A DNA stretch of 7,698 nt, taken from Actinomycetes bacterium. GTDB taxonomy: Bacteria > Actinomycetota > Actinomycetes > Actinomycetales > Microbacteriaceae. The stretch covers positions 1 to 7,698 of the forward strand of contig JAEWDJ010000355.1 in NCBI GenBank assembly GCA_023390155.1, in the 5' to 3' direction. The position numbers and the translations under genes are program-made. Shown piece after piece: positions 1-5,057 of this stretch (positions within the stretch are counted from its first letter, which is position 1; the number at the start of each line of letters is the position of its first letter). The notes beneath the pieces were generated by a model. The model did not search any database. It saw only the letters and a list, made by a program, of their open reading frames with translations, and had not been told where the DNA came from.

Positions 1-291
1 CTCGCGACCGCGGACCTCGGCATCGCGATGGGCACCGGCTCCGACATAGCGATCGAGGCCGCCGACCTCACGCTGCTGCGCCCGGAGCCGGCGCTCGTCG
101 CCGACGCGCTCCGGCTCTCCCGCCGGATGCTCGCCGTCATCCGGGGCAACCTGTTCTGGGCCTTCGCCTACAACGTGGCGGCGCTGCCCATCGCGGCGCT
201 CGGGCTGCTCGACCCGATGATCGCGGGCGCGGCCATGGCGTTCTCGAGCGTCTTCGTGGTGCTCAACAGTCTTCGGCTGCGGCGGTTCTGA
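1..291 (+). CDS. copA: Copper-type P1B ATPase, C-terminal fragment (5' end outside window)
   Basis: This is the last 96 residues of a heavy-metal P-type ATPase, which uses ATP to move a metal ion across the cytoplasmic membrane. The reading frame is open at base 1, so the rest lies upstream. Residues 1-26 (LATADLGIAMGTGSDIAIEA, then ADLTLL) are the end of the P domain, just after the expected GDGxNDxxAL hinge. The last two membrane helices follow. The first carries Tyr57-Asn58 (FAYN) and the second carries Met79 with Ser82-Ser83 (MAFSS). In P1B-1 ATPases these YN and MxxSS residues bind Cu(I), which supports copper rather than zinc or cadmium. The protein ends SLRLRRF, a usual CopA-type ending. 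The CPC motif of helix 6 and any N-terminal metal-binding domain cannot be seen, so export by CopA is inferred from the family. Downstream, 301-309 and 353-361 could pair around a 43-nt loop, a poor terminator candidate. Confidence 0.88.
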   Translation, partial: LATADLGIAMGTGSDIAIEAADLTLLRPEPALVADALRLSRRMLAVIRGNLFWAFAYNVAALPIAALGLLDPMIAGAAMAFSSVFVVLNSLRLRRF

Positions 292-362
292 GGTCACGGG
301 GCCGCCGGCATTAGCAGGTGCGCTACCGCGGAATCGGGATGCGTCACGGCGCGTCGGCGGCA

Positions 363-389
363 CCTCCCCTCAATGGGGGGTAGGGGAGG
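363..389. repeat. 8-bp inverted repeat upstream of the FucU-like gene
   Basis: CCTCCCCT (363-370) and AGGGGAGG (382-389) are perfect inverted copies separated by 11 bases that include a run of six G. The nested CCCCTCAATGGGGGGTA partly resembles a CsoR-type copper operator (C-run, spacer, G-run, TA). Only the right half fits, so a copper link with the upstream ATPase is speculative. It could also be part of a promoter or weak terminator. Confidence 0.35.
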
Positions 390-410
390 ACATACTAGTT
401 GGTCTATCCT
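389..410 (+). promoter_or_regulatory. Operator-like palindrome next to a possible -10 box for the FucU-like gene
   Basis: GACATACTAGTTGGTC (389-404) is an imperfect palindrome centred on ACTAGT: six of eight base pairs match. It resembles TetR-family sites of the form GACCAACTAGTTGGTC. TATCCT (405-410) directly follows and fits an actinobacterial -10 box (TATNNT); no convincing -35 is seen in the G-rich stretch about 17 bases upstream. If it is used, transcription would start near 417 and give a leader of about 40 nt carrying the Shine-Dalgarno sequence at 442-449. No regulator gene is present in the window. Confidence 0.35.
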
Positions 411-456
411 CATCGCAGGGGTTGAGAAATATTCGTTTTGCAGGAAAGGCCCGACT

Positions 457-885
457 TTGCTGAAGAACCTCAGCCCGCTGCTGTCCGGTGCGCTCTTGAG
501 CGCCCTGGACTCGATGAAAGACGGCGAGACGCTTACCCTCGTCGGCAGCGGCTATCCAGAGAACACCATCACCACGCCCGTCGTCCACCTCGAGGACGAC
601 ACCACCACCGAGGCCGCCGCCGAGGCGATCCTCAGTGTGTTCCCGCTCGACAACACCCACCCGTCACCCATCGCCTTCCTCGACCTGGCCGGCGAGCCCT
701 ACGACGTCCCCGACGTCGCCTTCGCGGTGAACGGGATCGCCTCCGACGCGGAGCTCCGCCGCGTCCCGATGGAGCGCCTCGGTCTCGATGACTTCCTGGA
801 GCAGGCCCGCGGGTCCTCCGTCATCGTCCGGGTCGGCTCCGATGCGCCGCCGTGCGCCTTCCTGTTCCGCAGGGGGGTGCTCTGA
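457..885 (+). CDS. RbsD/FucU-fold protein with a degenerate active site
   Basis: This 142-aa protein matches the length and ends of L-fucose mutarotase FucU (about 140 aa). It starts LLKNLSPLLSGALLSAL, as FucU starts MLKTISPLIS, and ends AFLFRRGVL where FucU has NILLKKGV. TTG at 457 was chosen as start because AGGAAAGG (442-449) lies 7 nt before it and the family N-terminus begins there; the in-frame ATG at 373 would add 28 unrelated residues. Family members interconvert sugar anomers, or pyranose and furanose forms, for sugar catabolism. Here the family GHGD segment reads KDGE (residues 21-24), the DAHFP-like segment reads GSGYP (30-34), and the C-terminal Tyr-Gly-Asn region reads Pro-Cys-Ala (132-134). 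The usual catalytic His, Asp and Tyr therefore seem absent. No sugar transporter or kinase is adjacent. The fold assignment is fairly sure, the activity is not. The comparison with E. coli FucU and RbsD is from memory. Confidence 0.8.
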   Translation: MLKNLSPLLSGALLSALDSMKDGETLTLVGSGYPENTITTPVVHLEDDTTTEAAAEAILSVFPLDNTHPSPIAFLDLAGEPYDVPDVAFAVNGIASDAELRRVPMERLGLDDFLEQARGSSVIVRVGSDAPPCAFLFRRGVL

Positions 886-900
886 CGCCCACGCGTCCCT

Positions 901-951
901 GCGGCGCCCGCGCCGGTGAGAAGGTCTCGTCTCGCCCGGCGCGGGTGCCGC
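901..951 (+). terminator. 16-bp-stem GC hairpin after the FucU-like gene
   Basis: GCGGCGCCCGCGCCGG (901-916) pairs with CCGGCGCGGGTGCCGC (936-951): 15 Watson-Crick pairs and one G-U, around a 19-nt loop that could form a small GAGA/TCTC hairpin itself. It begins 15 bases after the stop codon, as expected for a terminator. No T-run follows, which is common in actinobacterial terminators. The right arm touches the TAGGGT box of the next gene (952-957), so the hairpin DNA fills that promoter's spacer and -35 region. Confidence 0.65.
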
Positions 952-957
952 TAGGGT
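952..957 (+). promoter_or_regulatory. -10 box TAGGGT of a leaderless promoter
   Basis: TAGGGT fits the TANNNT consensus and lies exactly 7 bases before the ATG at 965, so the predicted transcript would begin at or within a base of the start codon. No Shine-Dalgarno at useful spacing is present. The region near 929-934 (GTCTCG) is a poor -35. Confidence 0.5.
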
Positions 958-964
958 GGTGGGG

Positions 965-1312
965 ATGTCCACCTCCCGCACCCCGCAGCAGCCCGCCGTC
1001 AACCGGGCGGCCCTCGCACCCGGCATCATCGGCGCGATCGTGCTGCTCGCCGGCCTCGCGCTGATCGGCGGGGCCTGGTACCTCTACGTCCAGTACGCGG
1101 TCGCCATCCTCGCGCTCATCATGTGCGTCTTCGCCGGCCAGGCGAAGCAGTGGTGGTGGCTCGCGGGGCTCGTCCCGATCGCGGTCGTGTGGAACCCGGT
1201 GTGGCCGCTCGCGATCGACGACACCGTGCTGCGCGCGCTGCACGTCGTCGCGGCCGTGTTCCTGGTGTGCGCCGCGGTCCTCATCAAGATCCCGGCCGAC
1301 ACCCGTCGCTGA
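965..1312 (+). CDS. Small four-helix membrane protein, possibly DUF6804-like
   Basis: This is a 115-aa protein of unknown function. After a polar N-terminus (MSTSRTPQQPAVNRA) it shows four hydrophobic segments at about residues 19-37, 40-57, 63-82 and 89-107, and a short basic tail ending DTRR. A Trp-rich patch (WWW, 63-65) and WNPVWPL (76-82) mark the third segment. The NPxxPL-type motif and overall layout recall the actinobacterial DUF6804 family, but that is from memory and unconfirmed. There is no signal peptide cleavage site and no catalytic motif. ATG at 965 was preferred to the in-frame GTG codons at 956 and 959 because the -10 box TAGGGT (952-957) overlaps or abuts those codons and sits at leaderless spacing from the ATG. 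The preceding hairpin and the 170-bp gap downstream suggest it is transcribed alone. Confidence 0.72.
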   Translation: MSTSRTPQQPAVNRAALAPGIIGAIVLLAGLALIGGAWYLYVQYAVAILALIMCVFAGQAKQWWWLAGLVPIAVVWNPVWPLAIDDTVLRALHVVAAVFLVCAAVLIKIPADTRR

Positions 1313-1320
1313 ACACGCGC

Positions 1321-1340
1321 ACCGTACGGTAAAATAGGCT
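1321..1340 (+). promoter_or_regulatory. Probable helicase promoter with a perfect operator-like palindrome
   Basis: ACCGTACGGT (1321-1330) is a perfect 10-bp palindrome of the kind bound by many TetR-family repressors. Its last T is the first base of TAAAAT (1330-1335), which matches TATAAT at five of six positions; TAGGCT (1335-1340) is an alternative -10. No strong -35 is visible; CTGAAC (1309-1314) is 15 bases before TAAAAT. A protein bound to the palindrome would block either -10. No regulator gene lies in the window. Confidence 0.5.
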
Positions 1341-1341
1341 C

Positions 1342-1482
1342 GCGCGGCGATTCGTCTGCCGCGCTCCCGGCGTCTCGACGCCCGGTCGGGGCCACTCGGT
1401 CCTCCGGCCGGAGATCGCGCCGGCCCTCACGCCAACGGCACCGTGCCCTCGGACAGCGCGCGGCGCATCTTCATGGAGGACC
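1342..1482 (+). promoter_or_regulatory. Structured 5' leader of the helicase gene with an anti-Shine-Dalgarno element
   Basis: From the likely transcription start to the ATG the leader holds several perfect hairpins: GCGCGGC/GCCGCGC (1342-1348 with 1358-1364, loop 9), GGCGTC/GACGCC (1369-1374 with 1377-1382, loop 2), and GGCCGG/CCGGCC (1406-1411 with 1420-1425, loop 8), the last overlapping the palindrome CTCCGGCCGGAG (1402-1413). GGTCCTCC (1398-1405) is the exact 8-base complement of GGAGGACC (1475-1482), the Shine-Dalgarno and the bases up to the ATG. This pairing excludes the 1402-1413 palindrome, so two alternative folds are possible. I recognise no known riboswitch family. A regulatory role is inferred. 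Confidence 0.42.
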
Positions 1483-3693
1483 ATGTCTCGTTCCGGTCAG
1501 CGCACGTCCGGTCAGAAATCCACGACCGGGCAGAAGAGCACGTCCGGTCAGAAGTCCGGCTCGTCGCGCCCGCAGCAGCGCCGCAGCCGGCACGCCAACA
1601 ACGACGGCCTCATTCCCGTCCTCGCCCGCAAGGTGCGCGAGGTGGAGGCCAAGGCCGTCGACGGCAAGAAGCTCGGCCCGACCAACCGCACCAAGTTCCA
1701 GGTGATCGCCTTCCTCATGCGCGAGGAGCGCGCCAGGGCCAAGGCGGACGCCGAGCTCAGCGACGCCGCACGCGCGGAGCAGCTGAAGCGCCTCGACGGC
1801 ATCGCGACCATCCTCGCCAAGACCGCCGCGCGCGACACCTCCCTGATCTCGCTGCTCGAGAGCGAGGCGCCGCCGACCGCGACCGCGCAGAAGATGCGCC
1901 GCGACTGGCTGCTCGAGTCGGGCACCGAGCTCAGCCCCGACGACCTCATCATCACGATCGAGCGCCCCGTGGCCAAGACCGACAGCGTCATCCCGCCGGA
2001 GCTGGCGGAGAAGCAGGTCGTGCCGCAGTCGGTCAAGGCGCGGCAGCTCTCGAACCCGTTCCTCGCCCCCGACCTCTCCCGGCTCACCCCGGCCCAGCCG
2101 ACGCCGCGTCGCCGGCTCGACTCGTGGGAGCTGCTCGGCCCGCTCTTCAAGTCGTTCGAGTACGGCGCGGGCGGTCAGGCCGCGAGCATGGAGCTGCCGC
2201 CGGCGCCCGCGATCGACCGCTACTCGCCTCCCGGCCTGGAGCTCATGCACCACCAGGCGCGCTTCGTCGAGAGCGTCCGTCAGGGCCACCGCACCTTCCT
2301 GCTCGCGGACGAGCCCGGCCTCGGCAAGACCGCTCAGTCCGTGCTCGCCGCCTCGGTGGCGGGCGCGTACCCGCTGCTCGCCGTCGTGCCGAACGTCGTG
2401 AAGATGAACTGGGCGCGCGAGGTCGAGCGCTGGACGCCGCAGCGCCGGGCCACGGTCATCCACGGCGACGGGGAGGGCCTCGACGCCTTCGCCGACGTCG
2501 TCATCGTCAACTACGAGGTCCTCGACCGCCACCTGTCGTGGCTCAGCACGCTCGGCTTCAAGGGCATGGTCGTCGACGAGGCGCACTTCATCAAGAACCT
2601 GCACTCGCAGCGCTCGCGCCTGGTGCTCGGGCTGGCCGACGCGATCCGCGCCAACACGCCGGACCCGCTGCTGCTCGCGCTGACCGGAACGCCGCTGATC
2701 AACGACATCGACGACTTCCGCGCCATCTGGCAGCTGCTCGGCTGGATCGACGGCGCGAAGCCCGCGGCCGAGCTGATGGAGAGCCTCGAGGAGACGGGCC
2801 TCACGCCCGCCGAGTTCGGCTTCTACGCGGCCGCCCGCGAGGCGGTCATCGACCTGGGCATCGTGCGCCGCCGCAAGCTCGATGTTGCCGCCGACCTGCC
2901 GAGCCGCCGCGTGGTCGACCTTCCCGTCGAGCTCGACGGCGACCTCGGCCGCTCCATCCGCCAGGCCGAGAAGGAGCTGGCCGACCGGCTCGTCGCCCGC
3001 TTCCACCGCGCCGCCACAGCCGGCCGTCCCGACACCTTCGACGGTGACGACGAGGCGCACCGCGAGCACCTCATCCGGCTCGTCGCCCAGTCGGAGCTCG
3101 AGGAGTCGAAGTCGGCCAAGACCGGCGACAACGTCTTCACCATGGTCCGCAAGATCGGCCAGGCGAAGGCCGGCCTCGCGGCCGACTACACCGCGCAGCT
3201 CGCGCGCTCGGTCGGCAAGGTCGTCTTCTTCGCCAAGCACATCGACGTGATGGACCAGGCGGAGGAGGCCTTCGCCGCCCGCGAGCTGAAGACCATCTCC
3301 ATCCGTGGTGACCAGAGCGCCCTCGCCCGTCAGAAGGAGATCGACGCCTTCAACAACGACCCGGATGTCTCGGTCGCGGTCTGCTCGCTCACCGCGGCGG
3401 GCGTCGGCCTCAACCTCCAGGCCGCCTCGAACGTCGTGCTCGCGGAGCTGTCGTGGACGGCGGCCGAGCAGACCCAGGCGATCGACCGCGTGCACCGCAT
3501 CGGCCAGGAGGAGCCGGTCACCGCGTGGCGCATCATCGCGGCGCAGACGATCGACTCCAAGATCGCCGAGCTGATCGACGCCAAGCAGGGCCTCGCGGCG
3601 CGAGCCCTCGACGGCAGCGACGTCGAGGTCGGCTCGGCCGACTCGGTGCAGCTGGACGCGCTCATCCACCTCCTCACGGAGGCGCTGGGCTAG
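1483..3693 (+). CDS. SNF2-family DEAD/DEAH-box helicase/translocase
   Basis: This 736-aa superfamily 2 protein is predicted to use ATP to move along or remodel duplex DNA or protein-DNA complexes in the cytoplasm. A basic, Ser/Gly/Gln-rich N-tail (residues 1-40) carries four SGQ-type repeats. A region of about 200 residues follows that I do not recognise. The motor then shows a Q-like motif (LMHHQ), motif I ADEPGLGKT (275-283, Lys282), motif II DEAH (365-368), motif III ALTGTPL (399-405), FFAKH in motif IV (around 580), motif V LTAAGVGLNL (636-645) and motif VI DRVHRIGQ (668-675). HRIGQ is typical of SNF2 proteins such as SMARCAL1 and RapA/HepA. All ATPase residues are present. ATG 1483 is preceded by GGAGG (1475-1479) only 3 nt away, slightly tight. 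The partner, substrate and role (repair, replication restart or transcription recycling) cannot be told from sequence. No nuclease domain or methylase neighbour points to defence. Confidence 0.93.
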   Translation: MSRSGQRTSGQKSTTGQKSTSGQKSGSSRPQQRRSRHANNDGLIPVLARKVREVEAKAVDGKKLGPTNRTKFQVIAFLMREERARAKADAELSDAARAEQLKRLDGIATILAKTAARDTSLISLLESEAPPTATAQKMRRDWLLESGTELSPDDLIITIERPVAKTDSVIPPELAEKQVVPQSVKARQLSNPFLAPDLSRLTPAQPTPRRRLDSWELLGPLFKSFEYGAGGQAASMELPPAPAIDRYSPPGLELMHHQARFVESVRQGHRTFLLADEPGLGKTAQSVLAASVAGAYPLLAVVPNVVKMNWAREVERWTPQRRATVIHGDGEGLDAFADVVIVNYEVLDRHLSWLSTLGFKGMVVDEAHFIKNLHSQRSRLVLGLADAIRANTPDPLLLALTGTPLINDIDDFRAIWQLLGWIDGAKPAAELMESLEETGLTPAEFGFYAAAREAVIDLGIVRRRKLDVAADLPSRRVVDLPVELDGDLGRSIRQAEKELADRLVARFHRAATAGRPDTFDGDDEAHREHLIRLVAQSELEESKSAKTGDNVFTMVRKIGQAKAGLAADYTAQLARSVGKVVFFAKHIDVMDQAEEAFAARELKTISIRGDQSALARQKEIDAFNNDPDVSVAVCSLTAAGVGLNLQAASNVVLAELSWTAAEQTQAIDRVHRIGQEEPVTAWRIIAAQTIDSKIAELIDAKQGLAARALDGSDVEVGSADSVQLDALIHLLTEALG
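1492..1551 (+). repeat. Short in-frame tandem repeat coding for SGQ units
   Basis: TCCGGTCAG occurs at 1492-1500, 1507-1515 and 1543-1551, with a diverged ACCGGGCAG at 1525-1533; starts are 15, 18 and 18 bases apart. It encodes Ser/Thr-Gly-Gln at residues 4, 9, 15 and 21, the last three forming SGQKST, TGQKST and SGQKSG units. The spacing is in multiples of three, so copy-number change would keep the helicase in frame. Confidence 0.75.
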
Positions 3694-3720
3694 GAGCGGC
3701 CGGCGAGGGCCATCCGCTCC
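3693..3720. terminator. Possible bidirectional terminator between convergent genes
   Basis: GGAGCGG (3693-3699) and CCGCTCC (3714-3720) form a perfect 7-bp stem with a 14-nt loop. It starts on the last base of the helicase stop codon and ends 9 bases short of the stop codon of the convergent 61-aa gene. The palindrome CCGGGCCCGG (3719-3728) overlaps its end. No T-run is present on either strand. Confidence 0.45.
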
Positions 3721-3729
3721 GGGCCCGGC

Positions 3730-3915
3730 TCAGGCGATGCCGGCGTCGTCCGGGTCGAGGGGGACCGGCCGGTCGTCGTCGGGGAGGATGCGGTCGTCCT
3801 CCTCGTCGCCCTCCACCGGGACGTCGTCGGCGTCGTGCAGCACGGGCGCGGGCTCGTAATCGCCCTCCTGGGACTCGCGGAAGTCGTCCAGATCCTCATC
3901 GCGCCGGTCGCTCAT
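3730..3915 (-). CDS. Small, highly acidic hypothetical protein
   Basis: This 61-aa protein has 18 Asp and 7 Glu (41 percent acidic), only five Arg and no Lys. It has no hydrophobic segment, no Cys and clusters such as GDEEDD and PDDDRP, so it is probably soluble and disordered. I do not recognise a family. It is considered real because of its context: a good promoter signature (TCGACC, 17-bp spacer, TACCCT, 7 nt, ATG) on the same strand, and a fit between the DUF3224 stop and the helicase terminator hairpin. No Shine-Dalgarno is seen, which suits a leaderless transcript. The upstream DUF3224 gene is on the same strand 43 bases away, so read-through is possible. Low-complexity acidic proteins of this size are common in actinobacteria, and function cannot be assigned. 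Confidence 0.65.
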   Translation of the reverse strand: MSDRRDEDLDDFRESQEGDYEPAPVLHDADDVPVEGDEEDDRILPDDDRPVPLDPDDAGIA

Positions 3916-3922
3916 GACACAG

Positions 3923-3951
3923 AGGGTACCGCTCGCGCGGCACAGGGTCGA
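3923..3951 (-). promoter_or_regulatory. Promoter of the acidic small gene, leaderless type
   Basis: On the minus strand, TCGACC (3951-3946; four of six matches to TTGACA) is followed after exactly 17 bases by TACCCT (3928-3923) and after 7 more bases by the ATG (3915-3913). This is the best-formed promoter in the window and predicts transcription from the A of the start codon. Confidence 0.6.
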
Positions 3952-3958
3952 GAGCCGA

Positions 3959-4357
3959 TCAGGCGGTCAGGGCGAGTACGAAGAACGGGCCGCGTTCGTC
4001 GTGCACGATGCGTGCGGCGCCCGCGAACCCGGTGAAGTCGCCCGTCCCGGTGCCCGGCACGATGTAACCGAACGCGGAGGGGTCGTCGGGGTGCTGCAGC
4101 GCGCCGTGGTGCACCGTGAAGGAGCCGCTGCGGCCGTCCGGGAGTGTGCCCGTCACCCGCTCGGCGGCGAGGTAGCCGCGGCCGCCCTCCTCCGTGCCGG
4201 AGGAGACGAAGTGGGCGATGGACTCGCCGACGAGTCCCTCTGTATAACGTTTGCGCATCACGACGGCGCCCAGCCAGTCCCCGTCGAGGCCCGCGAGCGG
4301 CTCCGGGTCCCAGCCGGTGACCTCGAAGCGGGCGGTGATCGTCTCGGTCGTGTCCAT
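3959..4357 (-). CDS. DUF3224 family protein
   Basis: This 132-aa protein fits the DUF3224 family in length and pattern. An N-terminal ATARFEV-like strand (ITARFEVTGWDPEPL) is followed by a beta-rich body with ERVTGTLPDGRSGSFTVHHG (about residues 66-85) and a C-terminal PGTGTGDFTGFAG segment (about 100-112), all hallmarks of the family. DUF3224 proteins form small beta-barrels related to the allene oxide cyclase-like fold. Their substrate is unknown, so no reaction is assigned. There is no signal peptide or membrane segment. The ATG at 4357 is preferred because TAGGCT lies 6 bases upstream on the minus strand (leaderless spacing); the GGAG one base before the ATG is too close to act as a Shine-Dalgarno. 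It diverges from the CYTH gene, with a shared 78-bp promoter region that holds a palindrome. Confidence 0.85.
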   Translation of the reverse strand: MDTTETITARFEVTGWDPEPLAGLDGDWLGAVVMRKRYTEGLVGESIAHFVSSGTEEGGRGYLAAERVTGTLPDGRSGSFTVHHGALQHPDDPSAFGYIVPGTGTGDFTGFAGAARIVHDERGPFFVLALTA

Positions 4358-4363
4358 GCTCCG

Positions 4364-4369
4364 AGCCTA
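4364..4369 (-). promoter_or_regulatory. -10 box TAGGCT of the DUF3224 gene, leaderless type
   Basis: The minus strand reads TAGGCT, six bases, then ATG, so the transcript should start at or next to the start codon. The -35 position falls in the palindrome at 4371-4392 and has no good consensus. Confidence 0.45.
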
Positions 4370-4370
4370 G

Positions 4371-4392
4371 AGAGCGTGTGCGCACGCGCTCT
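4371..4392. promoter_or_regulatory. 22-bp near-perfect palindrome in a divergent promoter region
   Basis: The 22 bases are an inverted repeat centred between 4381 and 4382 (core GTGCGCAC), with arms AGAGCGT and GCGCTCT. Ten of 11 pairs are Watson-Crick and the other is T/G. It starts 2 bases upstream of the TAGGCT box of the DUF3224 gene, and lies 30 bases upstream of the CYTH -10 box. Position and symmetry suit a dimeric repressor or activator site. Between two leaderless promoters it is unlikely to act as an RNA hairpin for either gene. Confidence 0.5.
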
Positions 4393-4422
4393 TGTGAATT
4401 CGCGACACGACCGGAAGTGGAC

Positions 4423-4428
4423 TAGACA
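4423..4428 (+). promoter_or_regulatory. -10 box TAGACA of the CYTH gene, leaderless type
   Basis: TAGACA is followed by exactly 7 bases and the ATG at 4436. It lacks the last T of TANNNT, so it is a weaker box. AAGGGGG (4428-4434) looks like a Shine-Dalgarno but ends 1 base before the ATG, too close to act. Confidence 0.4.
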
Positions 4429-4435
4429 AGGGGGC

Positions 4436-5053
4436 ATGGAGCACCAGAGCCAGGTCGAGATCGAGCGCAAGTACGACGTCGAGGAGGACACCGTGCCCCC
4501 GCAGCTCGTCGGCGTCGGCGCCATTGCCGTCGCGGCGGCGCCCGAGACGGCGGAGCTGGTCGCCACCTACTACGACACGGCCGAGCTCGCCCTCGCGCAC
4601 CAGCGGATCGCGGTGCGGTCGCGCCGCGGGGGCGCCGACGAGGGCTGGCACGTGAAGCTCGCTCCCGGTGAGGAGGGGCGGGTCGAGCTCCACTGGCCGC
4701 TCGGCGATGGCGAGACGGTGCCGCCGGCGCTGCGCGAGGCCATCGGCGACGCGCTCGGCGACGAGGCCCTCCGCCCGATCGCGCGCATCGTGAACACCCG
4801 GGTGACGACCGTGCTGCGGGATGCCGCCGGATTCGACCTCGCGGAGCTCTGCGACGACCACGTGCGCGGGGAGAACCTGCGAAGCGGCGGCCGCGACGAG
4901 TGGCGCGAGTGGGAGGTCGAGCTGCTGAGCGGCGCGCCCGACACCCGCGACGCCCGCACGGCACTGCTCGACGGCGTGGAGGAGCGGCTGCTGGAGGCCG
5001 GGGCGCGCCCGTCCGCGAGCGGTTCGAAGCTGCAGCACGTGCTCTCCCTCTGA
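4436..5053 (+). CDS. CYTH domain protein (CyaB/thiamine-triphosphatase type tunnel fold)
   Basis: This 205-aa protein is a stand-alone CYTH domain. The signature ExExK is EIERK at residues 8-12. Further expected tunnel residues are Arg61 and Arg63 (VRSRR), Lys74 (WHVKL), the ExE pair Glu160 and Glu162 (WEVEL) and a late Lys198 (SKLQHVL). TYYDT (44-48) is also typical. The family binds triphosphate compounds and divalent metal in a beta-barrel tunnel. Known activities include inorganic triphosphatase, thiamine triphosphatase and class IV adenylate cyclase, and sequence alone does not separate these. No CHAD domain is attached or adjacent. The open frame extends upstream to 3914, but the ATG at 4436 puts ExExK at its usual place near the N-terminus. 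A phosphofructokinase gene follows after 115 bp with its own promoter candidate. Confidence 0.88.
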   Translation: MEHQSQVEIERKYDVEEDTVPPQLVGVGAIAVAAAPETAELVATYYDTAELALAHQRIAVRSRRGGADEGWHVKLAPGEEGRVELHWPLGDGETVPPALREAIGDALGDEALRPIARIVNTRVTTVLRDAAGFDLAELCDDHVRGENLRSGGRDEWREWEVELLSGAPDTRDARTALLDGVEERLLEAGARPSASGSKLQHVLSL

Positions 5054-5057
5054 CCGC

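Noticed and set aside
363..389. Firm CsoR copper operator
   Set aside because: Only the right half (G-run followed by TA) fits; the left half lacks the matching TA plus C-run, so it was kept only as an inverted repeat.
373..456. Upstream ATG start for the FucU-like protein
   Set aside because: The 28 extra residues do not resemble the family and overlap the promoter-like and palindromic DNA; the TTG at 457 has a good Shine-Dalgarno and a family-like N-terminus.
1443..3047. A 534-codon frame overlapping the helicase in another plus-strand frame, including an ATG at 1473
   Set aside because: The translation is Arg/Pro/Ala-rich shadow sequence with no domain; the helicase frame explains the region.
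1471..3669. A 732-codon open frame antisense to almost the whole helicase gene
   Set aside because: Long antisense frames arise in GC-rich genes because stop codons are rare. The translation is low-complexity Arg/Leu/Asp/Val/Glu text without motifs, while the plus strand has a full set of helicase motifs and a Shine-Dalgarno.
3690..3899. A 69-codon minus-strand frame overlapping the acidic mini-gene
   Set aside because: Its Ser/Thr/Arg/Pro-rich translation is a frame-shifted reading of the same DNA, and it lacks the promoter spacing that supports the 3915 start.
3914..4435. N-terminal extension of the CYTH frame to an ATG at 3914
   Set aside because: It would run antisense through the DUF3224 gene, and the CYTH ExExK motif is normally within the first dozen or so residues, as with the ATG at 4436.
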